Source of the DNA: JANMEX01 sp043744175 | GTDB taxonomy: Bacteria; Pseudomonadota; Alphaproteobacteria; Rhizobiales; Rhizobiaceae | Direction of reading: 5' to 3' | NCBI GenBank assembly: GCA_043744175.1 | Contig: JAYTVD010000107.1 | Span: forward strand, 1 to 20,491 | DNA: 20,491 nt | Shown: positions 1 to 8,891 of the stretch, one piece after another | Numbering within the stretch: position 1 is the stretch's first letter | Layout of the letters: each line of letters opens with the position of its first letter | Position numbers and translations under genes: made by a program | Notes under the pieces: model-generated | Told to the model about the DNA's origin: nothing | Seen by the model: the letters and a program-made list of their open reading frames with translations, nothing else | Databases searched by the model: none

Positions 1-1117
1 TCAAGAACGAGCTGGTCTGAACTGGCCACCACCAGAGCTTGCTCAATGCATCGCCCGGGAAGGCTGCATTGTAAAAGTCCACATTTGGCTTTTCGCCAAG
101 TTCCACAGCGCCCTTGGCAACAGGGTTAGCCGAATAGAGCTTAGCCATTGAAGCAGCGCCTGCTGGTGTAAGCAGGAAGTTAACCCAAGCATGACCTTGC
201 TCAGTATTCTTAGCATTAGCCATGAGCATATAGCCCTGGTTCCACGCAATCGCGCCTTCCTTTGGAGCCACGTAGCCATATGGGCCTTCTTTGCCCATGT
301 TGAAGCCTGTGGAATCCCAGCATTGGCCAAGCACACAACCATTGGTGCGGAACGCAGCCTGCGCTTCGTTTTCGCCCTTCCAGAATTGAGCAATATTGCC
401 CTTCTTCTTGATGGCTTCAGCAAGAACCACATCCCAGATGAGCTTCATGTCATCATCATTCTTGTAGCTATCCATGAATGGCTTCGGCAATTGACCGGCA
501 GCATCCATAACGCGGCCGAGTGAAGCGAGTGCAGAATGCGCACGAACTGTCACTTTGCCTGCAAGGCCTTCACCCCAAAGGTCAGCCAAGCTGGCTTTGC
601 CATATTCGGTCGGGAACAATTCCTTGTTATAGACGAGGGCTTCTGTGCCCCAAACGCCCGTCAGGAAGTAGCGCTTGCCGTCAATCACTGCCATTTCGCC
701 AACAAGGCCATCGGCCATGCCTGGCAGATAGTTTGCCATGGTGATCTTGGATTCATCCCATGCTTGGATCAAGCCGTTTTCAACATAGGCCTTGGTGCGG
801 TCAACAGTCGGCTCAACAACGTCGAAAGCACCAGTCTGCAAGGCGAGCTTGGCTTGTGCAAAAATGGTGTCATTGTCTGGCTGTTCAGTGAAATTCACCT
901 TGATGCCAGTCGAAGCCGTGAAGGCGTCAATGAATGGCTTATAGTCATAGCCAGCCCAACCCATATAGTTGAGTTCGCCAGAAGACGAGAATGCATTACG
1001 AACGAGTAACGGGCTTGCAAGACCAACTGCGCCCAAGGCAGTTGCAGCTTTGAGAAAGCTGCGGCGCGTAGCGGCAGCCGCGAATATTGTCTCTTCTGCT
1101 GAAGTAAACTTCTTCAT
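1..1117 (-). CDS. PotD/PotF-like ABC transporter solute-binding protein, Tat-exported (C-terminus beyond window)
   Basis: Reading leftward from ATG at 1117, the frame stays open for 372 codons to the window edge, so the 3' end is missing. The N-terminus holds a twin-arginine export signal (TRRSFLK at about residues 18-24), then an Ala/Gly/Leu-rich hydrophobic stretch and a likely cleavage region near residue 44. The mature start (ELNYMGWAGY) and the later NGLIQAWDE, GVWGTEALVYN and NQGYMLMAN segments are typical of the spermidine/putrescine-type binding protein family (SBP_bac_8). Such proteins capture a small, often cationic ligand in the periplasm for an ABC importer. A good Shine-Dalgarno sequence (GGAGGA) lies about 8 bases before the ATG. 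The gene is on the same strand as the cox genes but 416 bp downstream of coxG, so it probably has its own promoter. Its permease and ATPase genes are not in the window; the ligand is unknown. Confidence 0.9.
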   Translation of the reverse strand, partial: MKKFTSAEETIFAAAATRRSFLKAATALGAVGLASPLLVRNAFSSSGELNYMGWAGYDYKPFIDAFTASTGIKVNFTEQPDNDTIFAQAKLALQTGAFDVVEPTVDRTKAYVENGLIQAWDESKITMANYLPGMADGLVGEMAVIDGKRYFLTGVWGTEALVYNKELFPTEYGKASLADLWGEGLAGKVTVRAHSALASLGRVMDAAGQLPKPFMDSYKNDDDMKLIWDVVLAEAIKKKGNIAQFWKGENEAQAAFRTNGCVLGQCWDSTGFNMGKEGPYGYVAPKEGAIAWNQGYMLMANAKNTEQGHAWVNFLLTPAGAASMAKLYSANPVAKGAVELGEKPNVDFYNAAFPGDALSKLWWWPVQTSSFL

Positions 1118-1533
1118 ACCAATAGTCCTCCGAAAATGGCGAGCGAAATGCCGCCGATGAAATGGCAATTTGCGGACAGGTTTATTCCCATCTCTCTTGT
1201 CATCTAAGCCGAGTATGACGCTGATATGACAATTCGGCAATGGGGTTTTGGCGCTGGTACCATCGCCGTGTGCGGTTTGGAACTATATTGATTTTATTGG
1301 CGTTTTTCGGGCGAACTTGACAAAATATTGCTACGAAATACTTCACCGACCCTGCTGTAGCCGAATAATTGTTCTCGCTAACACGTTTTTGCCAGCAAAC
1401 TATGTGACAGTCTATCATCTCGGTTCGAGTCTTAGACTAAAGTTGAATGGCAAAAATATCAGTTGCAACAATCGTCACCAAATCACTCCACCGTAAGCCT
1501 AAGACAGCCCGTTTGTTTATCGATCCTGTCGCG
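1118..1533. other. Intergenic region between coxG and the PotD-like gene
   Basis: I see no convincing gene here. ORFs of 70-80 codons exist on both strands but lack family features or overlap coxG antisense. The region should hold the coxG 3' end and the promoter of the PotD-like gene, both read on the minus strand. I could not place a convincing -35/-10 pair or an intrinsic terminator. A short palindrome AGTCT-T-AGACT lies at 1428-1438. A GGAGGA ribosome-binding site for the PotD-like gene lies at about 1126-1131. Confidence 0.6.
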
Positions 1534-2157
1534 TTAGCCGACTATCTTTGCCGAACAAATCGAAAACTGCCCGATATCAGCGATTTCATGATGGTGTTCG
1601 CCCGTGAAGCAGCAAAGGTTTGCGCTCAACGACACCATGATGAAGGCGGCGGCGATGGTTCCGAAGACGCCGCTTAGCCAGCCTTTTTTAGGTGCATCTT
1701 CGGTAGCTACGACAGGCGCAGGCGCGACGACTTCGCTGAATTTTTCGAAGAAGTCACCAGCCAATTTCTTAGCCGTTCCGTCAATCAGGCGGCTGCCGAG
1801 CTGCGCCAGTTTGCCACCAATTTCGGCGTTCACTGTGTAGTGCAAAATCGTGGCCTCGCCGTCCGCCTCTAGTGACACTTTTGCGCCACCCTTGGCAAAC
1901 CCTGCCATGCCGCCATTGCCTTCACCGGAGATCGTGTAGCCATTCGGCGGATCCAAATCTGATAGAGTGACTTTGCCTGTAAAGCCGGCTTTGACCGGCC
2001 CAATGCGCAGCGTGACTTTGGCGTTCAACTCATTCTCGGATGTTCTTTCCACGGAATCGCAACCGGGAATGCACTGGCGCAGCACGTCCACATCATTGAG
2101 CGCTGCATAGACCGTTTCTCGCGAGGCCTCGATGCGCTGGGAGCCGTTCATGTCCAT
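1534..2157 (-). CDS. coxG: CoxG, SRPBCC-fold CO dehydrogenase membrane-linking protein
   Basis: This 207-aa protein has the CoxG/SRPBCC lipid-binding fold over roughly residues 1-145. It starts with the typical SQRIEASRETVYAALNDVDVL helix-strand region and carries the CIPGCDSVE and GGMAGFAKGGAKVSL segments of the family. A Pro/Ala linker follows, then one hydrophobic segment at about residues 164-184, fitting a C-terminal membrane anchor. CoxG proteins connect soluble CO dehydrogenase to the cytoplasmic membrane and the respiratory chain. The ATG at 2157 is preceded by AAGGA at good spacing; a second ATG two codons later is possible. It starts 12 bp after coxF and ends the cox operon. The tail after the membrane segment is about 20 residues long and rich in His and Cys; I cannot assign a role to it. 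Confidence 0.9.
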   Translation of the reverse strand: MDMNGSQRIEASRETVYAALNDVDVLRQCIPGCDSVERTSENELNAKVTLRIGPVKAGFTGKVTLSDLDPPNGYTISGEGNGGMAGFAKGGAKVSLEADGEATILHYTVNAEIGGKLAQLGSRLIDGTAKKLAGDFFEKFSEVVAPAPVVATEDAPKKGWLSGVFGTIAAAFIMVSLSANLCCFTGEHHHEIADIGQFSICSAKIVG

Positions 2158-2169
2158 TGGTGTATTCCT

Positions 2170-2988
2170 TTATGCTGCGCGTTGCCCGCGACGGTTAATT
2201 TCAATCATTTCGGCCACTATCGAAAAGGCTATCTCATCCGGTGTGATGGCCCCGATATCCAAACCCGCCGGTGCGCGAATTTTCTCCAAGAGCTGTGGTT
2301 CGATGCCGGCAGTGATGAGGTCTGCCTTCAGTGCCGCGGCCTTCTTGCGCGAGCCGACAAAGGCGTAATATTTCGTGGGAACATGGATGGTGGCTTTGAG
2401 TGATGCGCTATCACCGCGCCCTTGCGTGGCAATCACCACAAAGCCTCGTTCAGTTCCATCGGTGGGAATGGTGAACCCGTCAATCAAGCGGTCTGTCTCG
2501 CCGAACACCCCGTGCTCGGCAAGCGGTGCGCATATCGTGATGAAGAACCCCATGCGCCGCCCGATGTCAGCCAGTGCGACGGCCACGGGTGATCCGCCAC
2601 AAATAATCAGGTTCGGGCGCGGCAGTACGGGCTCGACAAACACATCCATCGTTCCTTGGCTGGGGCACATGTTCTTGGCATAAATCACGCCGTCTTTGGT
2701 CTCGCCCGCACTCACGTGCATGTCTTGCAAAAGATCATCAGGAGCCACGCTGATGAGGCGCGGCTGGCCGTCGGCGAGCGCTTCACGGGCGGCTTTGAGC
2801 ACCGCGCCACGAGCGCAGCCGCCGCCAATCCAACCTGCGGAGATCGTTCCATCTGCCAAAATGACAGCTTTCGCGCCAGCCTTGGCGGCGGTGACAGAAA
2901 CGGTGCGCACAACGGTGGCAATGGCAAAGGGTTCGCCTTTGGCTTTGGTGTCGTTCACGAGGTCTAAAATGTCTGCTTGTTTTGACAT
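2170..2988 (-). CDS. coxF: CoxF, XdhC/CoxI-family Mo-hydroxylase maturation protein
   Basis: The 272-aa protein belongs to the XdhC/CoxI family, which helps insert or sulfurate the molybdenum cofactor of Mo hydroxylases. The N-terminal domain shows the GWIGGGC motif (residues 52-58) and a CPSQGTMDVFVEP segment (Cys108). A Rossmann-like domain follows from about residue 125 (LIICGGSPVAVALADIG). In Oligotropha, CoxF acts with CoxE in the copper step of building the CuSMoO2 centre (established knowledge). I chose the ATG at 2988: it has GAGGAT just upstream and starts 2 bp after the coxE stop. The open frame continues upstream to 3135, but that 49-residue extension lies inside coxE and looks unlike the family. 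Position between coxE and coxG matches the D-E-F-G order of known cox clusters. Confidence 0.92.
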   Translation of the reverse strand: MSKQADILDLVNDTKAKGEPFAIATVVRTVSVTAAKAGAKAVILADGTISAGWIGGGCARGAVLKAAREALADGQPRLISVAPDDLLQDMHVSAGETKDGVIYAKNMCPSQGTMDVFVEPVLPRPNLIICGGSPVAVALADIGRRMGFFITICAPLAEHGVFGETDRLIDGFTIPTDGTERGFVVIATQGRGDSASLKATIHVPTKYYAFVGSRKKAAALKADLITAGIEPQLLEKIRAPAGLDIGAITPDEIAFSIVAEMIEINRRGQRAA

Positions 2989-2990
2989 GA

Positions 2991-4190
2991 TCAAATCCTC
3001 GCCAAATAGGGTTCGAGCGCTTCTAAACTCGCCAGATTGTGAGCGGGCGCGAACAGGTCCACGTAGGGCAACGCCGCCTTCATGCCCGCGGCTTCCGGTG
3101 CATAATCCTGCCAGCCGATCATCGGGTTGAGCCACGCGATGCGCTTGCAGCGGCGGCGCAGTGCGGCCATCTCAGCGCCAAGGTTTGTTGCCGGGCCGGT
3201 GTCGTAGCCATCGGAGACGATCATCACGCAGGTGCGGGAATGGATGACGCGCTTGGCGTGCCATTTGTTGAAGGTCGCCAAGCTCTCGCCGATGCGCGTG
3301 CCGCCGCCTGTGCCTTGCGCCATAATGGACATGCGCTCCATCGCGCGTTGCGCATTCTTTTCGCGCAGCGCAGGCGAAATATGAATGAGGCGGGTGTGAA
3401 ACACGAAGGCTTCAGCCTCACGGAAACTATCCAGCACGCCATGCATAAAGCGCAGGAAGATTGCCGAATAGAGGCTCATGGAGCCAGACGCATCCAGCAG
3501 CATAACTAGCCGCAACGGTTTGTCCTTGCGCTGGCGATGCACCAAACTTAGCGGTGTTCCGCCTGTGGCGATGCTTTTGTGTATGGTGCGGCGAAGGTCA
3601 AGCCGTTGCCCATTGCGCCGCGCCCGCATCCGGCGTGTAAGGCGCGCGCGCATGGTTTTCGCCAAACGTTCAGCGATGGCATGGGCCTTGGCAAGTTCGT
3701 TCGGATCGGTGATATGGCGGAAATCTGTCTGCGCAAGCAGTTCTGTTTGAGATGCGCCCTCGCGCTTGGACTGGCCTTCTTCTAAAACCTCACTACCCTC
3801 GCCCCGCTCAACATTATCGGTGTTTTGATTGTCCGCTGGGCTGCGCTTGCCGGATGGCGCGTTCTGCAAACCGGCGGGGGCTTTTTGCGGTGCGCCGGAA
3901 GTGCGGGTGGCGGATTTCAGGCCACGCGCCAGCCAATAGGCATCAAATATCTCGTCAAATTTTTGCCAGTCCGATTGCCGCGAGCAAAACAATGCCCGTA
4001 ACGCGGGGCGCAGCAGGGTCACCCGAGCGGCGCTTGGGCCGCTTATAATGTTCAAGGCATCGCGGGTTTCGGATAGTCCGATTACGAAACCATTGTCGCG
4101 CAATGTCTTCACGAAAAAGCTGAGTTTGGCCCGCGCGGATTCACCAAGTGTGATGTCCGGATTATTGGAAACGGCCCTGAGTGCGCTCAT
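2991..4190 (-). CDS. coxE: CoxE, von Willebrand factor A-domain CO dehydrogenase maturation protein
   Basis: The 399-aa protein has an N-terminal helical region, a polar low-complexity linker (about residues 97-155) and a C-terminal VWA domain. The metal-ion-dependent adhesion site DASGSM is visible at residues 233-238, followed by the TGGGTRIGESL and VMIVSDGYDTG strands expected later in the fold. CoxE partners with the MoxR-type ATPase CoxD, a common AAA+/VWA pairing that acts as a metal-cofactor chaperone. In Oligotropha, CoxE is needed for copper insertion into the active site. The ATG at 4190 lies one base after the coxD stop codon, so the two are translationally coupled. The length equals or is close to the usual CoxE size, with no sign of damage. 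Confidence 0.93.
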   Translation of the reverse strand: MSALRAVSNNPDITLGESARAKLSFFVKTLRDNGFVIGLSETRDALNIISGPSAARVTLLRPALRALFCSRQSDWQKFDEIFDAYWLARGLKSATRTSGAPQKAPAGLQNAPSGKRSPADNQNTDNVERGEGSEVLEEGQSKREGASQTELLAQTDFRHITDPNELAKAHAIAERLAKTMRARLTRRMRARRNGQRLDLRRTIHKSIATGGTPLSLVHRQRKDKPLRLVMLLDASGSMSLYSAIFLRFMHGVLDSFREAEAFVFHTRLIHISPALREKNAQRAMERMSIMAQGTGGGTRIGESLATFNKWHAKRVIHSRTCVMIVSDGYDTGPATNLGAEMAALRRRCKRIAWLNPMIGWQDYAPEAAGMKAALPYVDLFAPAHNLASLEALEPYLARI

Positions 4191-4191
4191 A

Positions 4192-5067
4192 TCATGCCAC
4201 CTTTCCCAGCATGCGATCCGTCACTTCGCGGCTCATGCGGGATTTGTCTTCGGCCGTCTTTATAAGGCATATCAATGTTTCGTGGATGAGTTCAGGTTCG
4301 TCGCGCAGATGCTTGATGCTGAGACCAGCAAGCGTTGCCGCCCAGTCCAGCGTCTCGGCCACACCGGGGGCTTTGCGCAGTTCTTCCTTGCGTATCATCG
4401 ACACCATCGAAGCTATTTGTAATGCCAGCGCTGTATCGATGTGAGGAATGCGCGAGAGGATAATGCGCGCCTCACGGTCCACATCGGGAAAATCAACATA
4501 ATGATACAGACAGCGGCGGCGCAGCGCATCGGACAGTTCTCGTGTGCCGTTGGAGGTTAAAATCACGCGGGGAATCGTAGTTGCGGTTATCGTGCCAAGC
4601 TCAGGGATTGAGACCTGAAAATCAGATAAAAGTTCAAGCAGAAACGCCTCGAATTCCTCGTCTGCGCGGTCCACTTCGTCAATCAAAAGCACCGGCGCTT
4701 TTGGCTGCCGGATGGCTGCCAGCAAAGGGCGCTCCAGCAGATAGGCTTCTGAAAATATATGCTCTTCAACGCCGGAAGCATCCTGCCCCTCGCGGGCTTT
4801 GATGGCCAGCAATTGGCGTTGGTAATTCCACTCATAAAGCGCAGCGCTCTGGTCCAGCCCTTCATAGCATTGCAGGCGGATGAGTTTGGTATCGTGGGTC
4901 AAGGCTAGTGCACGGGCGACCTCGGTTTTGCCGACGCCCGCCTCACCTTCCAGCAGTAGCGGGCGCGATAGGCTTTCCATCAGCCATAGCGCGGTTGCAA
5001 GGTCGCGATCAGGAATATACCCGACCGCGGCCAACTGCATGGCGACTTTCTCTTGCGGAACTCTCAC
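4192..5067 (-). CDS. coxD: CoxD, MoxR-family AAA+ ATPase for CO dehydrogenase maturation
   Basis: The 291-aa protein is a MoxR-type AAA+ ATPase. Walker A is GEAGVGKT at residues 41-48 and Walker B is VLLIDE at 126-131. The sensor-1 region reads VILTSN and is followed by the RELSDALRRRCLYH arginine-finger segment typical of this group. In Oligotropha, CoxD is a membrane-associated chaperone needed to sulfurate the Mo centre of apo-CO dehydrogenase. The frame opens with GTG at 5067, 18 bp after the coxL stop, with AAAGGAT about 10 bases upstream. An internal ATG at residue 10 is the alternative start. It lies between coxL and coxE in an uninterrupted operon. Confidence 0.93.
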   Translation of the reverse strand: MRVPQEKVAMQLAAVGYIPDRDLATALWLMESLSRPLLLEGEAGVGKTEVARALALTHDTKLIRLQCYEGLDQSAALYEWNYQRQLLAIKAREGQDASGVEEHIFSEAYLLERPLLAAIRQPKAPVLLIDEVDRADEEFEAFLLELLSDFQVSIPELGTITATTIPRVILTSNGTRELSDALRRRCLYHYVDFPDVDREARIILSRIPHIDTALALQIASMVSMIRKEELRKAPGVAETLDWAATLAGLSIKHLRDEPELIHETLICLIKTAEDKSRMSREVTDRMLGKVA

Positions 5068-5085
5068 GCTCGCAGATCCTTTGCG

Positions 5086-7515
5086 TTACTTATGCAGACC
5101 CAAACGCTCGCCGACTTTCCACAAACGCCAAGCATCATGCGGCATCTGGATGTGACCAGCATCAAGGAAGGCATAGGCATCGTTGACCGCATTGGAGAAG
5201 CACGGCACGCCGCCAACATGCGGGCTTTCGCCCACGCCCTTGGCACCAATAGGATGATGCGGTGACGGCGTTACGGTAAAGTCGGTTTCCCACTTTGGCG
5301 TTTCCACTGCTGTCGGCAGGAAGAAGTCCATGAAGGATGCGCCCATAACATTGCCCATCTCATCATAGCGGATTTCCTGACCCATCGCGCAGGCGAAGGC
5401 TTCGGTCAAACCACCATGCACCTGACCCTCAATAATCATCGGGTTGATGCGGGTGCCACAGTCATCCAACGCATAAAAACGGCGGGTTTTGGCAACACCG
5501 GTATCGACATCAATATCCATCACGCAGAAATAAACGCCGAACGGATAGGTCATGTTTGGCGGCTCGTAATAATTTACCGCCTCCAATCCCGGCTCCATGT
5601 TCGGTGGCGAGGAGTTATAGGCCGACCATGCGATTTCCTTCATGGTCTTGAACTTTTCCGGCAGGCCTTTGACACGGAAACGATCCACATCCCATTCCAA
5701 ATCGCCCTCATGAACTTCCATCATGTGCGCGGCAATCATTTGGGCTTTGGCTTTGATTTTACGCGCTGCAACCGCAGTGGCCGCCCCGGCAACGGGGGTG
5801 GAGCGCGAGCCATAGGTTCCCAAGCCATAAGGCGCGGTATCGGTATTGCCTTCCTCGATCATAATATCGTCGGCTGGAATACCAAGCTCGGTTGCAATAA
5901 TTTGGGCATAGGTAGTTTCATGACCCTGCCCTTGGCTCTTCGTGCCCATGCGGGCGATAATTGAGCCTGTCGGGTGGATACGGATTTCAGCACTGTCAAA
6001 CATCGCAATGCCTAAGATATCGCAATTTTTGGCCGGACCAGCGCCCACGATTTCCGTGAAGAATGAAATACCTATGCCCATCAGCGTGCGTGTGTCTCCC
6101 TTGAGAAATGCCGCACGGTTTTTGGCCTGCTCTTCGCGCAGTTCTTTGTAGCCGATTGTGTCCATCGCCTTTTTCATGGCGGTTGGATAATCGCCGCTGT
6201 CGTACTCCCAGCCGAGCGCTGAGTGGTATGGGAACTGCTCCGGTTGGATGAAGTTTTTGATGCGCAGCTCGGCGGCATCCATGCCCAGTTTATGGGCCAA
6301 AACCTCGACCGCCCGTTCAATCGCAAACACCGCTTCCGTGACACGGAACGAGCAGCGATAGGCAACGCCGCCAGACGCTTTGTTGGTGTAAACGCCGTCA
6401 ACTGCCAAATGCGCCACGGGAATGTCGTATGATCCCGTGCAAATGTTCATAAAGCCAGCGGGCCATTTCGATGGATCAGCACAGGCATCGAACGCACCGT
6501 GATCTGCCAGCACATGAACGCGCATGGCGGTGATCTTGCCTTCTTTTGTGGCGGCAAGTTCGGTGGTCATGTGATAGTCGCGGGCAAACGATGTGGTGGA
6601 AAGATTTTCCATCCGGTCTTCAACCCATTTGACTGGAACGCCCAGCACGATGGACCCAACCACCGAGCAAACATAGCCTGAATAGGCGCCAACCTTGTTG
6701 CCAAAACCGCCGCCAATATCCGGCGCGATCACGTGGATCTTGTGCTCAGGTAGACCGGAAATCAGTGACACAACAGTGCGTATGACATGTGGTGCTTGGA
6801 ACGTGCCCCATAGAGTCAACTCGCCCTTGATCTTGTCGAACGAGGCCACAGATTGGCAGGTTTCCAAGGGTGATGGATGGGTACGGTGATCGACGAACAT
6901 TTCTTTGATCGTGACATCGGCATTGGCGAACACCGCGTCTGTCTCATCCTTGTCGCCAATCATCCATTCGAAAATATGGTTCGGGTGTTTGCGCGGACCG
7001 TGTGCGCCGACCATCTTGTCCTTAATGTCTTCGCGCAAAATCGGCGCATCGGCATCCATGGATTTGAAAGGGTCAACAATGCACGGCAGCGCCTCATATT
7101 CGACCTCGACCAGCTCTGTCGCATCAGACGCGATGTAGCGGTCAGTGGCGATGACGAAGCAGACTTCTTGGTTTTGGAACAGCACTTTTTCTTCCGCCAA
7201 TACCGCCTGCACATCGCCAGCCAGTGTTGGCATATAATGCAAACCAAGCGGCTTTAGATCAGAGGCGGAAAGCACGGCCACAACACCGGGCAGCGCCAAG
7301 GCTTTGGATTTATCAATGCTTTTGATACGCGCATGGGCATGAGGCGAGCGCACAAAATCGCCGAACAACATGCCCGGTAATTTCAAATCATCAACATAGC
7401 TGCCCTTGCCTTGCGTGAAGCGAATATCTTCGACGCGTTTGCGCTTGCAGCCCATACCTTGCAGCTTTTCGGTGCGCTCGGCGCGGTCTTGATCTATTGG
7501 GGTAAGCGCGTTCAT
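5086..7515 (-). CDS. coxL: CoxL, form I aerobic carbon monoxide dehydrogenase, Mo/Cu large subunit
   Basis: At 809 aa this is the catalytic subunit that oxidises CO to CO2 at a CuSMoO2 centre bound to molybdopterin cytosine dinucleotide. The decisive motif is AYRCSFR at residues 385-391, with the copper-binding cysteine at residue 388. Form II homologues have AYRGAGR instead. The Mo-facing glutamate in GVGESP falls at residue 763. Both numbers and the total length agree with Oligotropha CoxL. Other cofactor-contact segments are GGGFGNKVG, TKSQGQGHET and IGAKGVGES. The ATG at 7515 overlaps the end of coxS by four bases, so the two are coupled. No damage is seen. A general xanthine or aldehyde oxidase role is unlikely given the cysteine loop and the coxDEFG neighbours. 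Confidence 0.97.
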   Translation of the reverse strand: MNALTPIDQDRAERTEKLQGMGCKRKRVEDIRFTQGKGSYVDDLKLPGMLFGDFVRSPHAHARIKSIDKSKALALPGVVAVLSASDLKPLGLHYMPTLAGDVQAVLAEEKVLFQNQEVCFVIATDRYIASDATELVEVEYEALPCIVDPFKSMDADAPILREDIKDKMVGAHGPRKHPNHIFEWMIGDKDETDAVFANADVTIKEMFVDHRTHPSPLETCQSVASFDKIKGELTLWGTFQAPHVIRTVVSLISGLPEHKIHVIAPDIGGGFGNKVGAYSGYVCSVVGSIVLGVPVKWVEDRMENLSTTSFARDYHMTTELAATKEGKITAMRVHVLADHGAFDACADPSKWPAGFMNICTGSYDIPVAHLAVDGVYTNKASGGVAYRCSFRVTEAVFAIERAVEVLAHKLGMDAAELRIKNFIQPEQFPYHSALGWEYDSGDYPTAMKKAMDTIGYKELREEQAKNRAAFLKGDTRTLMGIGISFFTEIVGAGPAKNCDILGIAMFDSAEIRIHPTGSIIARMGTKSQGQGHETTYAQIIATELGIPADDIMIEEGNTDTAPYGLGTYGSRSTPVAGAATAVAARKIKAKAQMIAAHMMEVHEGDLEWDVDRFRVKGLPEKFKTMKEIAWSAYNSSPPNMEPGLEAVNYYEPPNMTYPFGVYFCVMDIDVDTGVAKTRRFYALDDCGTRINPMIIEGQVHGGLTEAFACAMGQEIRYDEMGNVMGASFMDFFLPTAVETPKWETDFTVTPSPHHPIGAKGVGESPHVGGVPCFSNAVNDAYAFLDAGHIQMPHDAWRLWKVGERLGLHK

Positions 7516-8012
7516 TCTGCGGCCTCCAGATAAGGGGTTCCGTTGATTTTGGCGGCGGCATATTCAATCGCTTTCACGATGTTGACGTAGCCGGTGCAGC
7601 GGCAAAGGTTGCCCGCTATGCCATGGCGAATTTCATCTTCAGTCGGGTTAGGGTTTTCCTGTAACAAGCGATGCGCCCGCAAAATCATGCCCGGTGTGCA
7701 GTAGCCGCATTGCAAACCGTGCATCATGCGAAAGCCTTCTTGCAAAGCGCTCAACGTGCCGTCAGGATTGGCCACACCTTCAATGGTCGTGATATTCGCG
7801 CCATTGGCTTGGATGGCAAACGTCATGCAGCTTTTGACGGACATGTCATCCATATCCACCGTGCAAGCGCCGCAATGGCCGGTATCGCAGCCGATATGTG
7901 CGCCGGTGAGCATTTGTTGTTCGCGCAAGAAATGGATGAGAAGCGTGCGCGGCTCAACCAGCGCCTCCACTTCCTTGCCATTGATGTCCAAAGTTATGTG
8001 GGTTTTAGCCAT
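7512..8012 (-). CDS. coxS: CoxS, CO dehydrogenase small subunit with two [2Fe-2S] clusters
   Basis: The 166-aa protein carries electrons from the Mo site to the FAD of CoxM. The plant-ferredoxin-type N-terminal cluster is bound by Cys42, Cys47, Cys50 and Cys62 (GCDTGHCGAC followed by KSC). The C-terminal helical domain binds the second cluster through Cys102, Cys105, Cys137 and Cys139 (QCGYCTPG and LCRCTGY). These positions and the total length match the Oligotropha subunit. The ATG at 8012 has GAGGAC at suitable spacing and lies 12 bp after coxM. The stop overlaps the coxL start by four bases. The protein is cytoplasmic with no export signal. Confidence 0.97.
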   Translation of the reverse strand: MAKTHITLDINGKEVEALVEPRTLLIHFLREQQMLTGAHIGCDTGHCGACTVDMDDMSVKSCMTFAIQANGANITTIEGVANPDGTLSALQEGFRMMHGLQCGYCTPGMILRAHRLLQENPNPTEDEIRHGIAGNLCRCTGYVNIVKAIEYAAAKINGTPYLEAAE

Positions 8013-8024
8013 TTGCTTTCGTCC

Positions 8025-8891
8025 TCAATTCTTCACGCGGGACACGGCCCGCTCAAGCGCACGGCGCATCATAACGCCTGCCATTTTGGTGCGGTATTCA
8101 GCGGGGCCGCGCATATCGGATGCAGGGTTGGTGATAGCCTCAGCGGCAGCTACGGCTTTGTCGACCGATGCTTTGTCGAGCATTGTTCCCACCAAAAGCG
8201 CTCCTGCTTCCTCTGCCCACAAAGGCGTTTCAGACACATTGGTGAGGCCAATGGAGGCGCTCGTACATTTGCCACCGGACATCGTAATTATCACGGCAGC
8301 TGCCGCTGTGGCGTAGTCGCCAATCTTGCGCTTGAGTTTTTCATAAGCATAGCCGTGCCCAGCTGCCGGCATAGGGATGCGCACCGATGTGAGGATTTCG
8401 CCATGCTCCAACGAGGTGTAATAAGCGCCCTGATAGAAGTCCCGAGCCGCAACTTCGCGGCTGCCGTTTGCACTGGTAAGCACATAGGTCGCTGCGAGGC
8501 ACTGCATGAGTGCGGGCATATCATTTCCCGGATCACCATTGGCGACATTGCCACCGAACGTACCCTTGTAGCGAATTTGTGGATCGGCGATGACCAGCGA
8601 TGTTTCGGCAATAATCGGCAAATGCTTGGCCAGCAGGTCTGAACTAATCAAGTCATGCTGCGTCGTCATAGCACCGACGATGATGTCTGTACCGCTAATG
8701 CTTATGCCCTTGAGGCTGCCGATCGCCGCCAGATCAATGAGATGTTCAGGCGAGGCCAGCCGCGTTTTCATCAAAGGAATAAGGCTGTGGCCGCCAGCCA
8801 AAACTCGGGCTTCCTCACCAAGCGAGCCGAGCAATGCGATGGCATCGGCAACGGTGGCGGGACGATGGTAATCAAACGTACCGGGTATCAT
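8025..8891 (-). CDS. coxM: CoxM, CO dehydrogenase medium (FAD-binding) subunit
   Basis: This 288-aa flavoprotein subunit takes electrons from CoxS and passes them to the quinone pool. The two FAD-contact motifs AGGHS (residues 32-36) and TFGG (residues 111-114) occur at the same numbers as in Oligotropha CoxM. The C-terminal CO_deh_flav_C domain follows from about residue 175. I chose the ATG at 8891: GGGAGGAG lies just upstream and the numbering fits. The open frame can be read from a TTG at 8906, but that would add five residues covering the ribosome-binding site. It is the first gene of the coxMSLDEFG run; its promoter should lie in the 190-bp gap to coxC. Confidence 0.96.
   Translation of the reverse strand: MIPGTFDYHRPATVADAIALLGSLGEEARVLAGGHSLIPLMKTRLASPEHLIDLAAIGSLKGISISGTDIIVGAMTTQHDLISSDLLAKHLPIIAETSLVIADPQIRYKGTFGGNVANGDPGNDMPALMQCLAATYVLTSANGSREVAARDFYQGAYYTSLEHGEILTSVRIPMPAAGHGYAYEKLKRKIGDYATAAAAVIITMSGGKCTSASIGLTNVSETPLWAEEAGALLVGTMLDKASVDKAVAAAEAITNPASDMRGPAEYRTKMAGVMMRRALERAVSRVKN

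Noticed and set aside
191..1160. Several plus-strand ORFs opposite the PotD-like gene
   Set aside because: They are antisense shadows of a clearly coding minus-strand frame with Tat signal and family motifs.
1447..1677. 76-codon plus-strand ORF at the coxG 3' end
   Set aside because: Most of it is antisense to coxG, it has no recognisable domain, and the ribosome-binding site is weak.
2989..3135. 49-codon upstream extension of the XdhC-family frame
   Set aside because: It lies inside coxE in another frame, has no family similarity, and the ATG at 2988 has a good ribosome-binding site and fits the family start.
5086..7515. Xanthine or aldehyde dehydrogenase as the identity of the large subunit
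   Set aside because: The AYRCSFR loop with Cys388 and the coxDEFG neighbours are specific for form I CO dehydrogenase.
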